This document shows, piece after piece, positions 1-6,648 of a stretch of 7,902 bases of DNA (positions within the stretch are counted from its first letter, which is position 1; every line of letters begins with the position of its first letter). Below the pieces are notes generated by a model. That model did no database searches. It was given only the letters and a program-made list of their open reading frames with translations, and was not told the DNA's origin. The DNA comes from Abditibacteriota bacterium (lineage in GTDB: Bacteria > Armatimonadota > UBA5829), in NCBI GenBank assembly GCA_017959625.1, contig JAGDAG010000296.1:1-7902 (forward strand), read 5' to 3'. The position numbers were made by a program, and so were the translations under genes.

Positions 1-509
1 AGGAGCTCCTGTACCTTTATGTGTATGGGAATGGTGCGCTGGTTGAACATGGCTTCCCATTTGAGCTGCGGGTTGCGCCTGTGGGCCTCGATGATCCTGA
101 GGCAGTCCTTTTTGTGCACCGAGATGGGTTTTTCCGTAAGGACGTGTATCCCGGCGTCCAGGGCTTCTTCGGCGATATAGGTGTGGGCATAATGGGGCGT
201 GGCGATGATGACGGCATCCACCAGGCCCGACTTGATCAGTTCTTTGTAATCGGTAAAAAATGCTGCATCGTCGCATACAAGAGAGTTCTCATCCAGAAAG
301 TTTCCCAGATTGGCGTCTATTTTTCCCTCGGCAACGTCTTTTTTGTATTTTTCCAGAAAGCCTTTTCCGGAGCACAGGGCTTCCTTTTCCGGAAGCAGAT
401 CGCATAAGGCGGCCAGTTTTACGTTGGTGAGCTTGCCCGAACGTATGTTGTTCAGGTGGCTCGTCCCCATGGCGCCTACGCCAATAATTCCTAATCTTAC
501 TTTATTCAT
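1..509 (-). CDS. Gfo/Idh/MocA-family NAD(P)-dependent oxidoreductase, N-terminal part (gene runs off the left edge)
   Basis: The visible 169 codons form the Rossmann NAD(P)-binding half of a Gfo/Idh/MocA oxidoreductase, a family that oxidises or reduces sugars, inositols and related polyols. The N-terminus begins MNKVRLGIIGVGAMG, with the dinucleotide-binding glycines at 10, 12 and 15. It continues through a CDLLPEKEA segment near residue 36 and an ATPHYAH segment near 103-109. The family's EKP motif lies at residues 126-128 (HVLTEKPIS), with Lys127 as the expected catalytic or substrate-binding lysine. An FNQRT segment at 155-159 leads into the substrate domain, which is outside the window. 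The ATG at 509-507 is preceded by GAGG at 521-518 with an 8-nt spacer. The gene is divergent from the kdsD operon. The exact substrate cannot be told from this half. The family call is firm. Confidence 0.93.
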   Translation of the reverse strand, partial: MNKVRLGIIGVGAMGTSHLNNIRSGKLTNVKLAALCDLLPEKEALCSGKGFLEKYKKDVAEGKIDANLGNFLDENSLVCDDAAFFTDYKELIKSGLVDAVIIATPHYAHTYIAEEALDAGIHVLTEKPISVHKKDCLRIIEAHRRNPQLKWEAMFNQRTIPIHIKVQEL

Positions 510-541
510 AAGCTCGACCTCGTTGTTTGTGTTCTATTTTA

Positions 542-570
542 ATATTACAATACACGCAAAAAAAAGGCAA
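542..570 (-). promoter_or_regulatory. Candidate sigma70 promoter for the oxidoreductase gene
   Basis: Read on the minus strand, TTGCCT (570-565) and TAATAT (547-542) are separated by 17 nt, which is a plausible but imperfect -35/-10 pair about 33 nt upstream of the oxidoreductase ATG. The area is AT-rich, so other hexamers are possible. No experimental support can be seen in the sequence. Confidence 0.4.
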
Positions 571-612
571 GAAACCCGGGCATGCTTTTGGCGGGGGTTT
601 TTCCGCTTCTCG

Positions 613-641
613 TTTACATATTTCCGGAAAACTGCTATTAT
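613..641 (+). promoter_or_regulatory. Sigma70-type promoter of the kdsD operon
   Basis: TTTACA at 613-618 and TATTAT at 636-641 are separated by exactly 17 nt. Each hexamer differs from consensus at one position. A TG at 633-634 placed one base before the -10 gives an extended -10 element. Transcription would start near 648, leaving a leader of about 25 nt before the kdsD ATG with room for little beyond the ribosome binding site. It is the only strong promoter I see ahead of the seven-gene run. Confidence 0.7.
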
Positions 642-661
642 ATTTATGTATGCAGTCTTTC

Positions 662-666
662 GGAGG
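662..666 (+). promoter_or_regulatory. Shine-Dalgarno site that fixes the kdsD start
   Basis: GGAGG lies 6 nt ahead of the ATG at 673. The reading frame stays open upstream to an ATG at 310, but this site, the promoter at 613-641 and the match in length to known KdsD proteins all place the true start at 673. Confidence 0.85.
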
Positions 667-672
667 ATATCA

Positions 673-1656
673 ATGAGGGGTATAAACGAAGCCGCCCTGC
701 TGAAGCGGGGCAGGGAAACCATTTGCAGGGAAGGAAAAAACGTTCTCGGAATGGGAGATTCCCTGGGCGAAGGTTTTGTGCGGTGCTGCAGGGCCATACT
801 TGAGTCTTCGGGCAGAGTGGCCCTCACCGGAATGGGGAAATCGGGGCTGGTGGCAAAAAAGATCTCCGCTACCCTTGCTTCCACGGGGACCCCGTCGTTT
901 TATCTGCATCCCGCAGACGCCGTCCACGGAGACATGGGCATGATAACCCCGGCAGATATAGTGATCGCCCTTTCCAATTCGGGAGAATCGGGAGAAATAG
1001 TTAATATACTGCCCGTGATAAAGCGCATAGGGGCCCTTCTGATAGGCATGACCGGCAGGGAGAACAGCACTCTGGCTTCTTATTCCGATATACTGGTCCC
1101 GGTGCATACCGACGGAGAAGCGTGCCCTCTGGGGCTTGCTCCCACTACCTCCACCACCTGCCAGCTGGCTATGGGAGACGCCATAAGCCTTGCCGTCATG
1201 GAAGCAAGAGAGTTTACAAAGGATCAGTACGCCGTTTTTCATCCCGGAGGCGCCTTGGGAAAAAGGCTGCTGCTTACGGTAGGGGATATAATGCGCACCG
1301 ATGATTCGGTGGCTGCGGTAAAGCGGGATACAAAGGTAAGGGACGTTCTTTTTGCCATAACGGAGGCCAACGCCGGCGCCGCCCTGGTTCTTGAGGATGA
1401 CGGCAGCCTGGCGGGGATAATCACCGACGGCGATATAAGGCGCGCCCTCACCGTTTCGGAGGAAAACCTTCACGCCCGGGCGGAAAAGGTCATGTCGCCA
1501 AGCCCGGTGGTGATCTCTCCGGAAAAGCTTGCGACGGAGGCCCTGCGCAAAATGGAATCCAACGGCCGCAAGATCGGCGAGATGCCCGTCATAAGCGAAG
1601 GAAAGCCTGTGGGAGTGATATGCCTTAAGGATCTTTTGTCCGTGGGTATCGTGTAA
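673..1656 (+). CDS. kdsD: D-arabinose-5-phosphate isomerase (KdsD/KpsF family)
   Basis: This cytoplasmic enzyme interconverts ribulose 5-phosphate and arabinose 5-phosphate, the first committed step toward Kdo, the inner-core sugar of LPS. The 327-residue product matches the usual length (328 in E. coli). An N-terminal SIS sugar-isomerase domain (about 30-185) carries TGMGKSG at 52-58, HGDMGM at 85-90, SNSGESGE at 101-108, EACPLGLAP at 149-157 and HPGGALGK at 190-197. Aligning by these motifs, the E. coli active-site residues Lys59, His88, Glu111, Glu152 and His193 correspond to Lys56, His85, Glu108, Glu149 and His190, all present. Two CBS domains follow (about 200-262 and 268-327), with ITDGDIRRA in the first. 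Isoleucine is coded by ATA in 17 of 24 cases. The stop codon shares one base with the kdsC start. A capsule-type paralogue (kpsF) or GutQ is possible in principle, but the adjacent kdsC favours the LPS housekeeping role. Confidence 0.95.
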   Translation: MRGINEAALLKRGRETICREGKNVLGMGDSLGEGFVRCCRAILESSGRVALTGMGKSGLVAKKISATLASTGTPSFYLHPADAVHGDMGMITPADIVIALSNSGESGEIVNILPVIKRIGALLIGMTGRENSTLASYSDILVPVHTDGEACPLGLAPTTSTTCQLAMGDAISLAVMEAREFTKDQYAVFHPGGALGKRLLLTVGDIMRTDDSVAAVKRDTKVRDVLFAITEANAGAALVLEDDGSLAGIITDGDIRRALTVSEENLHARAEKVMSPSPVVISPEKLATEALRKMESNGRKIGEMPVISEGKPVGVICLKDLLSVGIV

Positions 1657-2192
1657 TGGCTTTCGGAGATATCCGGTTGCTTGCCATGGACGTGGACGGC
1701 ACTCAGACAGACGGCAGCATGGTGGTTTTTGAAAAAAGCACCATAAAATTTTTCAACGCCCGGGACGGGCTTGCCACCAATATCGCCCTCAGATGCGGGA
1801 TACTCGTTTTTTGGATATCCGGCGGCTTCAGCGAAGCGGTGGAAACAAGGGCAAAGGCTATGGGAATAACCGGGCTTCTGCAGGGCTGCCCGGACAAAGG
1901 CTCCGCTCTCGTCCGTATCGCCCTGGAAAACGGGATACCCATAGAACAGACCGCCTTCATCGGCGACGACCTCAACGATATACCCGCCATAAAGGCGGCG
2001 GGAACGGGCATCGCCGTGGGCGACGCCGCCCCGGAATGCAAACGCTGCGCCGATCACGTGACGGAGGCCCCCGGCGGCAAAGGCGCCGTGAGGGAGGTAG
2101 TGGAGCGGATACTCAGGGAAAGGGGCCTGTGGGAAGACATCTGCGCCGATTTTGAAAAATATGCCATTACGGACAAGCCGGTAAGCCAGTGA
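1656..2192 (+). CDS. kdsC: 3-deoxy-D-manno-octulosonate 8-phosphate phosphatase (KdsC), HAD superfamily
   Basis: This enzyme hydrolyses Kdo-8-phosphate to Kdo and phosphate, the step before CMP activation by KdsB. The 178-residue protein is the expected size for a capless (C0) HAD phosphatase, a class that normally forms tetramers. HAD motif I is MDVDGTQTDG, with nucleophile Asp12 and acid/base Asp14. FNARDG at 33-38 is a typical KdsC segment. Motif II is ISGG at 54-57, motif III Lys81 in PDKGSAL, and motif IV GDDLND with Asp104 and Asp105. The tail contains the family's PGGKGAVREV stretch. Two departures are visible: TQ replaces the common VL in the DVDGxxTDG motif, and Gly57 sits where most relatives have Arg in the ITGR/ISGR motif. 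The start overlaps the kdsD stop (TAATG) and no strong Shine-Dalgarno is visible, suggesting translational coupling. A related nine-carbon sugar phosphatase is an alternative, but the neighbour kdsD supports KdsC. Confidence 0.92.
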   Translation: MAFGDIRLLAMDVDGTQTDGSMVVFEKSTIKFFNARDGLATNIALRCGILVFWISGGFSEAVETRAKAMGITGLLQGCPDKGSALVRIALENGIPIEQTAFIGDDLNDIPAIKAAGTGIAVGDAAPECKRCADHVTEAPGGKGAVREVVERILRERGLWEDICADFEKYAITDKPVSQ

Positions 2193-2914
2193 GCGTTATC
2201 GATATAGTCCATACGGGAGATATGCACGGCAGGCTTTCGTATCCCAAGGCCATGAAGCTTCGCGAGCTGAGAAAAAACAGCGACCTTCTGCTGGATTCGG
2301 GAGATGCGGCAGCCTGCGGAAACGTTTTTTTTCATCCCTTCGGCGAAAGGATACACAGCCTGATGAACAGGGCGGGCTATGACGCCGCCTGTATAGGCAA
2401 CAGAGAATACCATATCCTGAGGGCCGGTATGAAATGCACCCTGAGGCGCGCCCGTTTTCCTTTTGTTTCCGCCAATTTCTGCTGGTCCGGGGGCAGGCTG
2501 TTCGAAGAATACGAGCATTTCATAATAAAAGAGACCGAGATATTCGTGTTCGGCCTGTCCAACGTCAACGTTTCCGCAGATATGAAGATAGCCCGTTACG
2601 CCGCGCAGTATCAGACCGATCCTGTGGAGCGGGCGGAAAAAATAGTGCTGGAGTTCGAGCAGACCCCCGCCATAAAAAACCAAAGGATGATAATCGCTCT
2701 CACCCATCTGGGGCTGGAAAAGGACAAAGAGACCGCCGCAAGGCTGGAGGGCAGGATAGATATCGTTCTGGGAGGGCATTCCCACGATTCCTGCTACGGC
2801 ACCGTGAAGGGGACCCATATCGTCCACAGCGGCTGCCGCTGCGGCTTTGCCACGCGGCTGTCATATGATACCGAGACAAAAAAGATCACCTCGCTTGAGA
2901 GGATCGCTTTATGA
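2189..2914 (+). CDS. Stand-alone calcineurin-like metallophosphatase domain (5'-nucleotidase N-domain type) with an altered catalytic motif
   Basis: The 241-residue product resembles the N-terminal dimetal domain of UshA-type 5'-nucleotidases. The expected metal ligands are all visible: Asp11 and His13 in HTGDMHG, Asp39 in LLLDSGD, Asn71 in IGN, His173 in ALTHLG, and His197 and His199 in GGHSH. The GNHE motif reads GNRE, so the catalytic His is Arg72 (codon AGA at 2402-2404). There is no signal peptide and no C-terminal substrate-binding domain, so it should be a cytoplasmic single-domain protein. The start is GTG at 2189, overlapping the kdsC TGA by 4 nt (GTGA). The next ATG, at 2222, would cut through the first metal motif. 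Substrate is unknown. Being coupled to kdsDC, it may act on a phosphorylated envelope precursor or nucleotide, but this is inference. Reduced or altered catalysis is possible because of Arg72. Confidence 0.85.
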   Translation: MSVIDIVHTGDMHGRLSYPKAMKLRELRKNSDLLLDSGDAAACGNVFFHPFGERIHSLMNRAGYDAACIGNREYHILRAGMKCTLRRARFPFVSANFCWSGGRLFEEYEHFIIKETEIFVFGLSNVNVSADMKIARYAAQYQTDPVERAEKIVLEFEQTPAIKNQRMIIALTHLGLEKDKETAARLEGRIDIVLGGHSHDSCYGTVKGTHIVHSGCRCGFATRLSYDTETKKITSLERIAL

Positions 2915-4860
2915 AAGCATTTACAAGAATACTTTTGCCCGCGCTTTTTGCCGTTTTATCGGCGGCGCAGGCATTCTGCGCCGGAGAAGTGCTGTATGAA
3001 CCGTATCCCAGAAGCACCACTCTGGACAGCGCCCACAGAGAGCCCTTGTTCACGGTCCAGTCAAGGGTCCCGGCTCTGTGCGCCTATTCGGTGAACGAAG
3101 AGCTTCCCTTCGACAAAATGACTCCCTTTGACGACCGGGAGCCTTCCAATATGCATACGGCGCGCCTGAAAGGCCTCAACACAGCCCCGGGCTTTGTGAA
3201 CAGGGTATATATAAAATGCTCCGCTTCGGAGGAGACTCTGGAGATGGTTTACTGTTTCCTTACGGAAAAAGACGATTCCCTTTCCGGCGCCGCCCTTACC
3301 GGCGCGGATTCTCCGGAAGAGCTGCTGAAAACGGCGGGGGAGGACCGGCTGCGGAGAGTGTCTCTTATTTCCTCTGCCGGTATGTCCCGGGAGGATATAG
3401 AACGGATAAAAAGCGTCAATCCTTCTCTTGTCTGCCTGCTGGAGACCAGCATCACTTCTGCCCCGGAGGGGCTTCCGGACAGGTACTATCTGCGGGACTC
3501 CGACGGCGGGCTCATAGAAGCCTCTCCCGGCCTTTACCGCCTGGATATGACCGATTTTGAGGCCGGCAACTATATTTCCGGCAGGATATACGATGAGCTT
3601 TTGAAAAGATCGTTCGTTTACGACGGCTGTCTGCTGATGGATATGGCCATGGAGCCCGGGGAGATCTACACCGATTACGGAGGCGTGCGCCACAGCCCCG
3701 CCGCCGAAAAAGGGGAGGAGGCCTGGTACAAGGGCATAGTTTACGCCCTCAGGAACCTGAGATGGCTTTATCCCTGGGGCATAGTTTCGGCCCGTACCTC
3801 TGCGGTGCCGGAGGACACCACCCTTTTCAAGCTCCTCAACGGAAAGGGCATAGTGTATTCTTCGGAAAATATGACGCCGGAAGGCTTCCGCGGCCTTCTG
3901 GACGAATACAACGGCTGGATGAACAGGATGCTGCAGAACAAGGTGGTGCTTATAGAGACCGCCGCTGTGGACAGGCTGCCCGCCCGGCTGATCTTAAAAA
4001 TGAAGGAAAAGGAAAACGATCCTTTTATGATAGACGAAAACTTCGGGCCTTACCGTTTCGGATACGCCCTTTCAAGGCTTTATGACGGCTATCATACTTC
4101 ACGCATAAACGAATATCTGTCTTTCGCTTCTCCCTGGTTTGACGAATACGGTTTCGATCTGGGAAAACCTGTTTCAAAGGCCAAGTATTACACCCGGGAG
4201 GAGGACGGGCGCTATGAAAAAGCAAACGTGGTGAACGCCCTGGGCTCCGTTTTCGATAACGTTTTCCGCCGGGATTTTGAAAAGGGGATAGTGCTCCTGA
4301 ACGGAGGAAGCGCTCCCGCCACCGTGGCGCTGGAGGAAGAGTATCAAAGGTTCTCTTCGCCTGCGGCGCCTCTTTATGAAAGATATTACGACAACGAGGA
4401 CGCCTTTTCCTTTTCGGGTCCCGTCGCAAAAAAAGCGCTGGCGGAGGGCGCGGAAAGCGGCGCCCCCGAGCTTTATTTCGGGCGAAGCTGCGCAGTGTGC
4501 CCCGAGGGCTCCTGGGCCGGCTGCGCCATAGAGGTCCCCTTTGAGGGCGATTACACCCTGAAGGGCTGTTTCCCTTCCGCGGGAGAAGGAACGTCTGTGG
4601 TATATTGCGACCTGTTTGTCAACGGAGAGCAGCAGGACGCCTGCGAGACCGCGGCGGGGGAAAACAAAAGCGCCGTTTTGTTTGAAAAGGTGCTTCTTAA
4701 ACCCGGCGACAAGATAGAGCTCCGGATATCCGCAGACGGCCCCTTCGGCCTGGATTACGTTTATCTGGCTTCGGAAAAACGCTACAACGACGGATCGTCC
4801 GTGAAGGAGATCACCCTTGACCCCTTTGACGGCATACTTTTGAAAAAAACGGAAAAATGA
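2911..4860 (+). CDS. Secreted putative glycoside hydrolase with an inserted carbohydrate-binding-type domain
   Basis: This 649-residue exported protein starts with a Sec signal peptide (Lys2, hydrophobic 7-19, AxA-type cleavage near Ala21). An N-terminal beta domain (about 45-115) has the LCAYS...FDKM...H...YIKC pattern seen ahead of bacterial glycosidase-like proteins, with Cys57 and Cys103. A probable TIM-barrel region (about 130-450) contains DGCLLMDMAMEPGE (238-251) and VVLIETAAVDR (344-354). Asp238, Asp244, Glu248 and Glu349 are candidate acidic residues, and none is proven catalytic. RRDFEKGIVLLNGG at 453-466 resembles the start of the closing beta domain in putative glycosidases. Its final strands (YNDGSSVKEITLDPFDGILL, 625-644) occur only after a stretch (about 505-622) resembling a CBM6/CBM35 jelly roll (FEGDYTL, LFVNGEQ, LKPGDKIEL, GLDYVYL) with six cysteines. 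The ATG overlaps the previous stop (ATGA). The substrate is unknown. I assign the class by pattern recall only. Confidence 0.6.
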   Translation: MKAFTRILLPALFAVLSAAQAFCAGEVLYEPYPRSTTLDSAHREPLFTVQSRVPALCAYSVNEELPFDKMTPFDDREPSNMHTARLKGLNTAPGFVNRVYIKCSASEETLEMVYCFLTEKDDSLSGAALTGADSPEELLKTAGEDRLRRVSLISSAGMSREDIERIKSVNPSLVCLLETSITSAPEGLPDRYYLRDSDGGLIEASPGLYRLDMTDFEAGNYISGRIYDELLKRSFVYDGCLLMDMAMEPGEIYTDYGGVRHSPAAEKGEEAWYKGIVYALRNLRWLYPWGIVSARTSAVPEDTTLFKLLNGKGIVYSSENMTPEGFRGLLDEYNGWMNRMLQNKVVLIETAAVDRLPARLILKMKEKENDPFMIDENFGPYRFGYALSRLYDGYHTSRINEYLSFASPWFDEYGFDLGKPVSKAKYYTREEDGRYEKANVVNALGSVFDNVFRRDFEKGIVLLNGGSAPATVALEEEYQRFSSPAAPLYERYYDNEDAFSFSGPVAKKALAEGAESGAPELYFGRSCAVCPEGSWAGCAIEVPFEGDYTLKGCFPSAGEGTSVVYCDLFVNGEQQDACETAAGENKSAVLFEKVLLKPGDKIELRISADGPFGLDYVYLASEKRYNDGSSVKEITLDPFDGILLKKTEK

Positions 4861-5450
4861 AAACCCTGTATATTCTGACTATACTGCTGATCTGGGCCTT
4901 CAAAGCCTGCGCCGCAGATTTTCCGGCGGAGGTCCGTATCATTTATTCCGGCAGCCGTCCGGAAAGCCTGGCCGTGATATATCCCGAGGCTCTGGAACAG
5001 CAGGAGCTGCAGAGCGATATAAGCTATATGAAAGAAGCAAGCCTTGCCCTGGATCTGGCAGTGACCACGGGGACCGTGAAAAGAAACAATGCGGAATGCA
5101 CCACGGTATGTTACATTATAAACAAGGCTCCTTTCCGTCCGGGCAGCGGGAACGTGCTGAGCCTGGTGGTAAACCAGCTGAAAAGATACCCGGATATCGA
5201 GATAGAATGCTACGGGATGCCCCGGCCGCCGCGCTCAAGCTGTTTCGTGAGCAACAAATATGCGGAGGTAACGGGGACGACGGACGGTTATACGCTGGAT
5301 TACCGGATAAAGATAAAGGATCCGCGTTTTTCCCGCATTTTCGTTCCGGACATATATTACACGGAAAAAAGGGCCTCCGCCGGCATAGCCCTTATATTGC
5401 TGGCTTTGACCGGGGCCTTTTCCATATACGCATTGAACCGCAAAAGATAA
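4857..5450 (+). CDS. Exported single-pass membrane protein of unknown function
   Basis: I do not recognise this 197-residue protein. It begins with a clear signal peptide (Lys2, hydrophobic 4-14, cleavage probably after Ala19 in KACA) and ends with one hydrophobic segment (about 173-191, rich in Ala, Leu and Ile) followed by the basic tail NRKR. This predicts a type I topology: a periplasmic domain of about 150 residues held in the inner membrane, with only a few residues in the cytoplasm. The outer domain has two cysteine pairs (NNAECTTVCY near 78-87, and IECYG...SSCF) and alternates beta-like strands with charged stretches. The start overlaps the stop of the preceding glycosidase-like gene (ATGA), so both are probably made together and both are exported, which suggests a shared task at the periplasmic face. 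No enzyme motif is visible. Confidence 0.8.
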   Translation: MKTLYILTILLIWAFKACAADFPAEVRIIYSGSRPESLAVIYPEALEQQELQSDISYMKEASLALDLAVTTGTVKRNNAECTTVCYIINKAPFRPGSGNVLSLVVNQLKRYPDIEIECYGMPRPPRSSCFVSNKYAEVTGTTDGYTLDYRIKIKDPRFSRIFVPDIYYTEKRASAGIALILLALTGAFSIYALNRKR

Positions 5451-5457
5451 TCATTTC

Positions 5458-5463
5458 AAGGAG
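5458..5463 (+). promoter_or_regulatory. Shine-Dalgarno site of pilT
   Basis: AAGGAG lies 6 nt ahead of the ATG at 5470, in the 19-nt gap after the preceding gene. It is one of the best ribosome binding sites in the operon and suggests pilT is translated independently of the coupled five genes upstream. Confidence 0.8.
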
Positions 5464-5469
5464 AACGAT

Positions 5470-6636
5470 ATGGCACTTTCTTTTAAATTTGAAGAGCTGG
5501 CGCGGATCGCCGCTTCCAAACGCGCGTCCGATATTTTTGTAAAAGCGGGCGCTCCCCCCAGGATGAAGCTCCACGGGGATATCATAGAAATGGAAGGCTA
5601 TCCCGTGCTTGGGGACGAAGAGGCGGACGAGCTTATATATCAGAACCTTTCGCCGGAACAGATAGGCCGTTTTGAGAGGACCCACGAGCTTGACGCCTCG
5701 CTGAGATTTCCCGGCGTCTGCCGTTTCAGGCTCAACGTTTACAGACAGAGGAATTCTTCTGCCGCCGTGTTCAGGGTGATCCCGGAAGAGATCATGACCC
5801 TGGACGAGCTCAATATGCCCGCCACCCTCAAGGAGTTTGCCAAGCTCAAGGACGGCCTTATACTTGTCACGGGCCCTACCGGCTGCGGTAAATCCACTAC
5901 GCTGGCGGCTATAATCAACGAGATCAACGAGACCAGAAGAGCCAATATTATCACTATAGAGGACCCTGTGGAATTCGTGCATCCCGACAAAAAGGCCCTC
6001 ATATCCCAGAGAGAAGTGGGCATCGATACCGAAAGCTTTGCCAGCGCTCTGAAATACATCCTCAGACAGGCTCCGGATATCATCCTGGTGGGAGAATTGA
6101 GAGACGTGGAGACTATGAACATCGCCCTTTCCGCTTCGGAGACCGGCCACCTGGTGCTTTCTACCCTGCACACCTCCTCTGCCGCCGAGACCCTGGAAAG
6201 GATCATCAACATGTTCCCTCCCGCCGAGAGAGAGCTTTTGTGCCTGCGTATAAGCAAAACTCTGAAGGGGATCGTGGCCCAGAGGCTCCTGAAGCGCATA
6301 GACAAGCCCGGCCGCATCGCCGCCGTAGAGGTGATGACTGCGACTCCCACCACGGTGAAGCTCCTGGAGGAAGGGCGTTCCGGTTCCATCTACGACGCCA
6401 TCAAGGAGGGCAGTTATTTCGGTATGCAGACCATGAACTATTCCCTTGACAGATACGTGAAGGCGGGGGTGGTGAGCAAACAGGACGCCATTGCCAATTC
6501 CGGCAATATCTCCGAGCTGAACATGATGCTCCGCCGCACCAGCGTCACCAGAGAGGAAATGGGGCTTGAGGAAAACAAAAAGCCCGCCCAGCCCGCCAAG
6601 CCTCAGCTGAGGCCCAGGACCCCGGGCAGGAACTAA
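5470..6636 (+). CDS. pilT: Type IV pilus retraction ATPase, PilT/PilU family
   Basis: This is a cytoplasmic hexameric secretion-type ATPase that depolymerises type IV pili and so drives twitching motility or DNA uptake. The N-domain (about 1-105) contains the SDIFVKAG signature. The ATPase domain carries Walker A GPTGCGKST at 135-143 (Lys141), the Asp box ITIEDPVEFVH at 161-171 (Glu164), Walker B ILVGELRD with Glu209, and the His box TGHLVLSTLHT with His227 and His234. Several details resemble PilU rather than PilT: SDIFVKAG near the start, LRQAPD before Walker B, and no canonical AIRNLIRE motif (TVKLLEEGRSGSIY stands in that region). TLHTSSA is PilT-like. At 388 residues it is slightly long because of a Pro/Lys/Arg-rich, probably disordered tail. 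Isoleucine is mainly ATC (19 of 31), unlike kdsD, which hints at higher expression. No pilB, pilC or pilin gene lies in this window. Confidence 0.93.
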   Translation: MALSFKFEELARIAASKRASDIFVKAGAPPRMKLHGDIIEMEGYPVLGDEEADELIYQNLSPEQIGRFERTHELDASLRFPGVCRFRLNVYRQRNSSAAVFRVIPEEIMTLDELNMPATLKEFAKLKDGLILVTGPTGCGKSTTLAAIINEINETRRANIITIEDPVEFVHPDKKALISQREVGIDTESFASALKYILRQAPDIILVGELRDVETMNIALSASETGHLVLSTLHTSSAAETLERIINMFPPAERELLCLRISKTLKGIVAQRLLKRIDKPGRIAAVEVMTATPTTVKLLEEGRSGSIYDAIKEGSYFGMQTMNYSLDRYVKAGVVSKQDAIANSGNISELNMMLRRTSVTREEMGLEENKKPAQPAKPQLRPRTPGRN

Positions 6637-6648
6637 GGGAACAAGGGT

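Noticed and set aside
572..603. AAACCC...GGGTTT inverted repeat in the divergent intergenic region, considered as a terminator
   Set aside because: The 6-bp stem encloses a long loop with poor inner pairing, and no gene ends here on either strand.
310..672. In-frame upstream extension of kdsD back to an ATG at 310
   Set aside because: It would overlap the oxidoreductase gene and the promoter, and would add 121 residues with no resemblance to KdsD. GGAGG before 673 and the family length fit the shorter start.
670..2827. Other minus-strand open frames (670-1473, 1470-2057, 2054-2827)
   Set aside because: They are opposite kdsD, kdsC and the metallophosphatase, and show no family motifs or ribosome binding context.
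2911..2980. Lipoprotein signal for the 649-residue protein
   Set aside because: The Cys at residue 23 is preceded by Phe and lacks the Leu-Ala/Ser-Gly/Ala lipobox. An AxA signal peptidase I site is the better reading.
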